From contig NZ_CP120849.1 in the NCBI RefSeq assembly GCF_029581355.1, forward strand, positions 2,326,501 through 2,390,500: a stretch of 64,000 bases of DNA, given 5' to 3'. A program made the translations under genes and the position numbers. This DNA is from Parabacteroides chongii. Lineage in GTDB: Bacteria > Bacteroidota > Bacteroidia > Bacteroidales > Tannerellaceae. Positions 61,255 through 64,000 of the stretch are shown piece by piece (the stretch's first letter is position 1; each line of letters starts with the position of its first letter). The notes under the pieces were generated by a model, which saw only the letters and a program-made list of their open reading frames with translations, searched no databases and was not told where the DNA came from.

Positions 61255-64000
61255 ATGCGAATATTGATATCGAGATTTGCCTGTTTGGTCATCTTCTGTC
61301 TGTTTACTAGTTTAAACATGCAGGCACAATTCCTGGATTACGGTGCTGATCCGGCACGTTTCAAATGGAACATCGTTCGGTTGCCTCATTACAATCTGGT
61401 CTATCCGCAAGGAAATGATTCGATGGCTTATAAGTATGCACTTTATCTGGAGAATGCTTATCCGCATTTGCAGAAGACGATAGGTGTCGGTATGCAGAAA
61501 AAGTTTCCGGTGATTCTTCACCCGGCTAATATGTCGTCCAACGGACTGGTGTCGTGGGCACCGCGCCGTATGGAACTGATCACGACACCGTCTTCCAAAC
61601 AGGATGGGGTAAGCTGGGATAAACACCTGGTGCTGCATGAATCGCGTCACGTCCTTCAGACAAGCAAGGTGATGAGAGGCTGGTTCAAACCGTTGTATTA
61701 CGTGATAGGTGAGCAGGCTGCGGGAGTAGCCGCTTTCTTTATGCCGAGCTGGTTTCTGGAGGGGGATGCTGTCGGGACCGAGACTTTCCTATCGAATGGG
61801 GGAAGAGGGCGGTTGCCGGAATTTAGTATGCCCTACCGTGCCCAGATGTTGGGAGAAGGCAGGAATTATTCGTTCGATAAATGGTATCTGGGATCTTATA
61901 AGGATTATACCGGCGATTATTATGCATTGGGATACAACCTGACCTCTTTTGCCCGCCATCGTTTCGGGGCGGATATATGGGACAAGACGACTACCCGTTA
62001 TGTGGACCGTTTCTTCGCAATACCTATGTTCAGTAATGCTTTCAAGCATCATGCAGGGATCAGTATCGACGGATTGTACAATGAAACATTCGATTTCTTG
62101 CGGGACGAATGGGAAAAAATGGATACGGCGGCTGTGACTCCTGCTTTCCTTTCCCCGAAACCGAAGATGTATGCTTCTTACCGTTATCCGCAGGCAGTGA
62201 ACGATTCGACGATCGTTGCCGTTAAGTCGGGGATACAGGATATCAATTCGCTGGTATCGGTGACGAATGGAAAAGAGAAACGGTTGTGTTACCTTGGTAC
62301 GATCAACAGCCGCTTGAACCTGGCTGGCAAACGGTTGTACTGGACCGAGATCGTGCCCGGCCTTCGTTGGACGCATGAGAATTATTCCGTTATCAAACAA
62401 TATGACCTGGAGACCGGACGGGTGATAACGCTTACTCCCCGTCAGCGTTATCTGACTCCTGCTATCGATAAGGATAGTCGTACGGCTGCCGTCTCCCGTT
62501 TTACGGTAAGTGGCGAGAACCAGTTGGTGCTGGTCGACCTGGAGACAGGGAAGGAACAACGTTATTTCACCGTTCCCGATAATGCCTTTCTGAAAGAACT
62601 GACTTATGGCGATGACGGAAGGATAACTGCTGTGGCTGTTACTGATACCGGAATAAGCCTGCTGCAACTGGATACACAAACCGGTGCATGGAGTGAACTG
62701 TTGGCTACTACATCTGTCAACATTACAGCTCCGTTTTGGAATAACGGCAAACTCTATTTTGAGTCGGGAGCAAACGGAACCAACAATATTTATTCGTTGA
62801 ATCTGCCGGATACAACCGTCTATCGTCTGACTTCTGCTCGCTTCGGGGCGTTCGACCCGACTTTCTCTCCCGGAAAGGATCGGTTGCTGTATTCGGATTA
62901 CCAGGCAGAAGGATACCGTATCGGTTCATTGCCGGTCGATAGCCTGAAAGCGAAAAAGGCGGATTTGGGAGATCCTTTTCATTCTCCGCTGGTTACCTCT
63001 CTGACGGAACAGGAGCAGTTCAATCTCGATTCGGCAGAGCTGGCTCCTGTCGAGTTTGCTCCGCGTCCTTACCGGAAAGGGTTGCATACGTTTAAACTGC
63101 ATAGCTGGGCACCTTTCTATTATGATGTGGCGGAAGCAATGAATACCGGTGCGGACGATTTGAGTACGATCGTGAAACCTGGTGTTATGGTCTTGTCACA
63201 GAATACGTTGAATACGGCTATTATGCAGGCGGGTTGGTATTACCGTAAGGGAGAGCATCACGGAAAGTTGTCGTTTACGTATAAGGGCTGGTTTCCGGTT
63301 ATCGACATAGCTGCCGACTATGGTGGAAAAGCGTTTGATGTTAGCTGGGTGACGGATGAGAAAGGCAAAGTATTTGCACAGGGTAAAACAGTAAGGCGGA
63401 CTTTATTGGAGGCTGAGGCACGTGTTTATCTTCCTTTCAATCTGACACGTAATCATTATATCCGGGGGATTCAGCCGGCTGTGGCTTACTTTTTTACCAC
63501 TGATAAGTATCAGCAATATGAAAGCCGTACATACAGTAATTTCCAATATATCCTGCCGGAGGTGTTGTTCTACAGTTACCGGAAGAAAGCGTTGCGCGAT
63601 ATTCTTCCCCGTTGGGGATATCAGTTGCGTCTGCAATATCTGCAATCGCCTTTCAACAAGGAAAATTACGGTAGTCTGTATGCCGCCCGGCTTACGACCT
63701 ACTGGCCTGGTATTCTGCGTAATCACGGATTGATGTTGCGTGCCGGATATCAGTATCAGAGTGTGGATGATAAAGTATTGTATTTGCCGAAACACCTGAT
63801 CGATAAACCTCGCGGATATAATTTCATGTATCAGACCCGTCAGCAGATTGCATTGAAAGCGGATTATGCTTTCTCTATCTTTTCTCCCGACCTCAGTCTC
63901 GGACAACTGGCGTATATCCGCCGTCTGCGTGCCAACCTGTTTTACGACCTCAATCGTAACCAGGCTGCCAAGGGTCGCGACTGGACGACACAGAGTTCTT
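61255..64000 (+). CDS. Secreted gluzincin metallopeptidase fused to a propeller and a C-terminal barrel-like domain (runs off the window)
   Basis: The frame is open from the ATG at 61255 to the window edge, 915 codons. It has a signal peptide (MRILISRFACLVIFCLFTSL...MQAQ). A peptidase MA-like zinc site follows: HESRH (His128, Glu129, His132) and Glu168 in WFLEGDAVGTE. Residues of about 290-620 form a TolB-like propeller (LVLVDLETGKEQ, NIYSLNLPDTTVYRLTSA, RFGAFDPTFSPGKDRLLYSDY). From about 640 on, strands with outer-membrane barrel character appear (TAIMQAGWYYRKGEHHGKLSF, GYQLRLQYLQ, LMLRAGYQYQ). It is probably an outer-membrane-anchored protease. It is divergent from the permease array, 215 bp away; TAGTTTTG at 61226-61233 may be its -7 box. 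Confidence 0.88.
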   Translation, partial: MRILISRFACLVIFCLFTSLNMQAQFLDYGADPARFKWNIVRLPHYNLVYPQGNDSMAYKYALYLENAYPHLQKTIGVGMQKKFPVILHPANMSSNGLVSWAPRRMELITTPSSKQDGVSWDKHLVLHESRHVLQTSKVMRGWFKPLYYVIGEQAAGVAAFFMPSWFLEGDAVGTETFLSNGGRGRLPEFSMPYRAQMLGEGRNYSFDKWYLGSYKDYTGDYYALGYNLTSFARHRFGADIWDKTTTRYVDRFFAIPMFSNAFKHHAGISIDGLYNETFDFLRDEWEKMDTAAVTPAFLSPKPKMYASYRYPQAVNDSTIVAVKSGIQDINSLVSVTNGKEKRLCYLGTINSRLNLAGKRLYWTEIVPGLRWTHENYSVIKQYDLETGRVITLTPRQRYLTPAIDKDSRTAAVSRFTVSGENQLVLVDLETGKEQRYFTVPDNAFLKELTYGDDGRITAVAVTDTGISLLQLDTQTGAWSELLATTSVNITAPFWNNGKLYFESGANGTNNIYSLNLPDTTVYRLTSARFGAFDPTFSPGKDRLLYSDYQAEGYRIGSLPVDSLKAKKADLGDPFHSPLVTSLTEQEQFNLDSAELAPVEFAPRPYRKGLHTFKLHSWAPFYYDVAEAMNTGADDLSTIVKPGVMVLSQNTLNTAIMQAGWYYRKGEHHGKLSFTYKGWFPVIDIAADYGGKAFDVSWVTDEKGKVFAQGKTVRRTLLEAEARVYLPFNLTRNHYIRGIQPAVAYFFTTDKYQQYESRTYSNFQYILPEVLFYSYRKKALRDILPRWGYQLRLQYLQSPFNKENYGSLYAARLTTYWPGILRNHGLMLRAGYQYQSVDDKVLYLPKHLIDKPRGYNFMYQTRQQIALKADYAFSIFSPDLSLGQLAYIRRLRANLFYDLNRNQAAKGRDWTTQSS

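Noticed and set aside
61789..62679. 296-residue minus-strand open frame
   Set aside because: It lies entirely opposite the zinc peptidase/propeller gene, which has clear motifs. The translation looks random.

Overview
The window is a piece of a gut-type Bacteroidales chromosome, most likely Parabacteroides or a close relative. This is inferred from SusC/SusD pairs, ECF sigma/FecR signalling, TPR-HTH regulators, many lipoproteins, large tandem MacB-type permeases and TAnnTTTG-type -7 promoter boxes. I saw no tRNA, rRNA, insertion sequence or CRISPR array.

Layout. 1-1125: 5' part of a SusC-type receptor (minus) with a good Bacteroidetes promoter. 1653-5335: a secreted endonuclease/exonuclease/phosphatase lipoprotein, an AraC regulator, an SDR oxidoreductase and a secreted beta-barrel-like protein. 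5516-8627 (plus): an ECF sigma factor overlapping a protein with one inner-membrane helix and a C-terminal barrel, then an LVIVD-repeat lipoprotein. 8686-15497 (minus): an ECF sigma, FecR, STN-SusC and SusD operon. 15917-16573: transaldolase. 16801-21628: two overlapping MacB-type permeases, divergent from a response regulator that has lost its AAA+ core. 22692-28451: three propeller-type lipoproteins and a TPR-HTH regulator. 28601-42338: mixed genes: S9 peptidase, MntA/HepT pair, two TlpA-like thioredoxins, a lone MacB/LolD-type ATPase, NudC, small lipoproteins, PlsC and an AAA-ATPase/PD-(D/E)XK protein. 43324-61039: a minus-strand array of seven MacB-type permeases with one lipoprotein embedded, about 17.7 kb. 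61255-64000: 5' part of a fused metallopeptidase/propeller/barrel protein.

The main result concerns the permease system. None of the nine permeases has its own ATPase. The only MacB-type ATPase (34594-35268) lies 8 kb from the array. Both the ATPase and the array are preceded by nearly identical sigma54-type promoters (TGGCAC-N5-TTGTA), each with a similar GC-rich element (TATCCGCACGAAT...GTTCG...CGCAC) at the same distance upstream (about 61 bp). This suggests one sigma54 regulon in which a single ATPase may serve many permeases. The separate two-permease operon lacks this promoter; its neighbouring regulator keeps the receiver and Fis-type helix-turn-helix but not the sigma54-activating domain.

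A second pattern is a set of short intergenic arrays with a period of 22 bp (near 1461, 16609, 35499 and 42738). Each has a short conserved core and a variable remainder, and each array has a different core.
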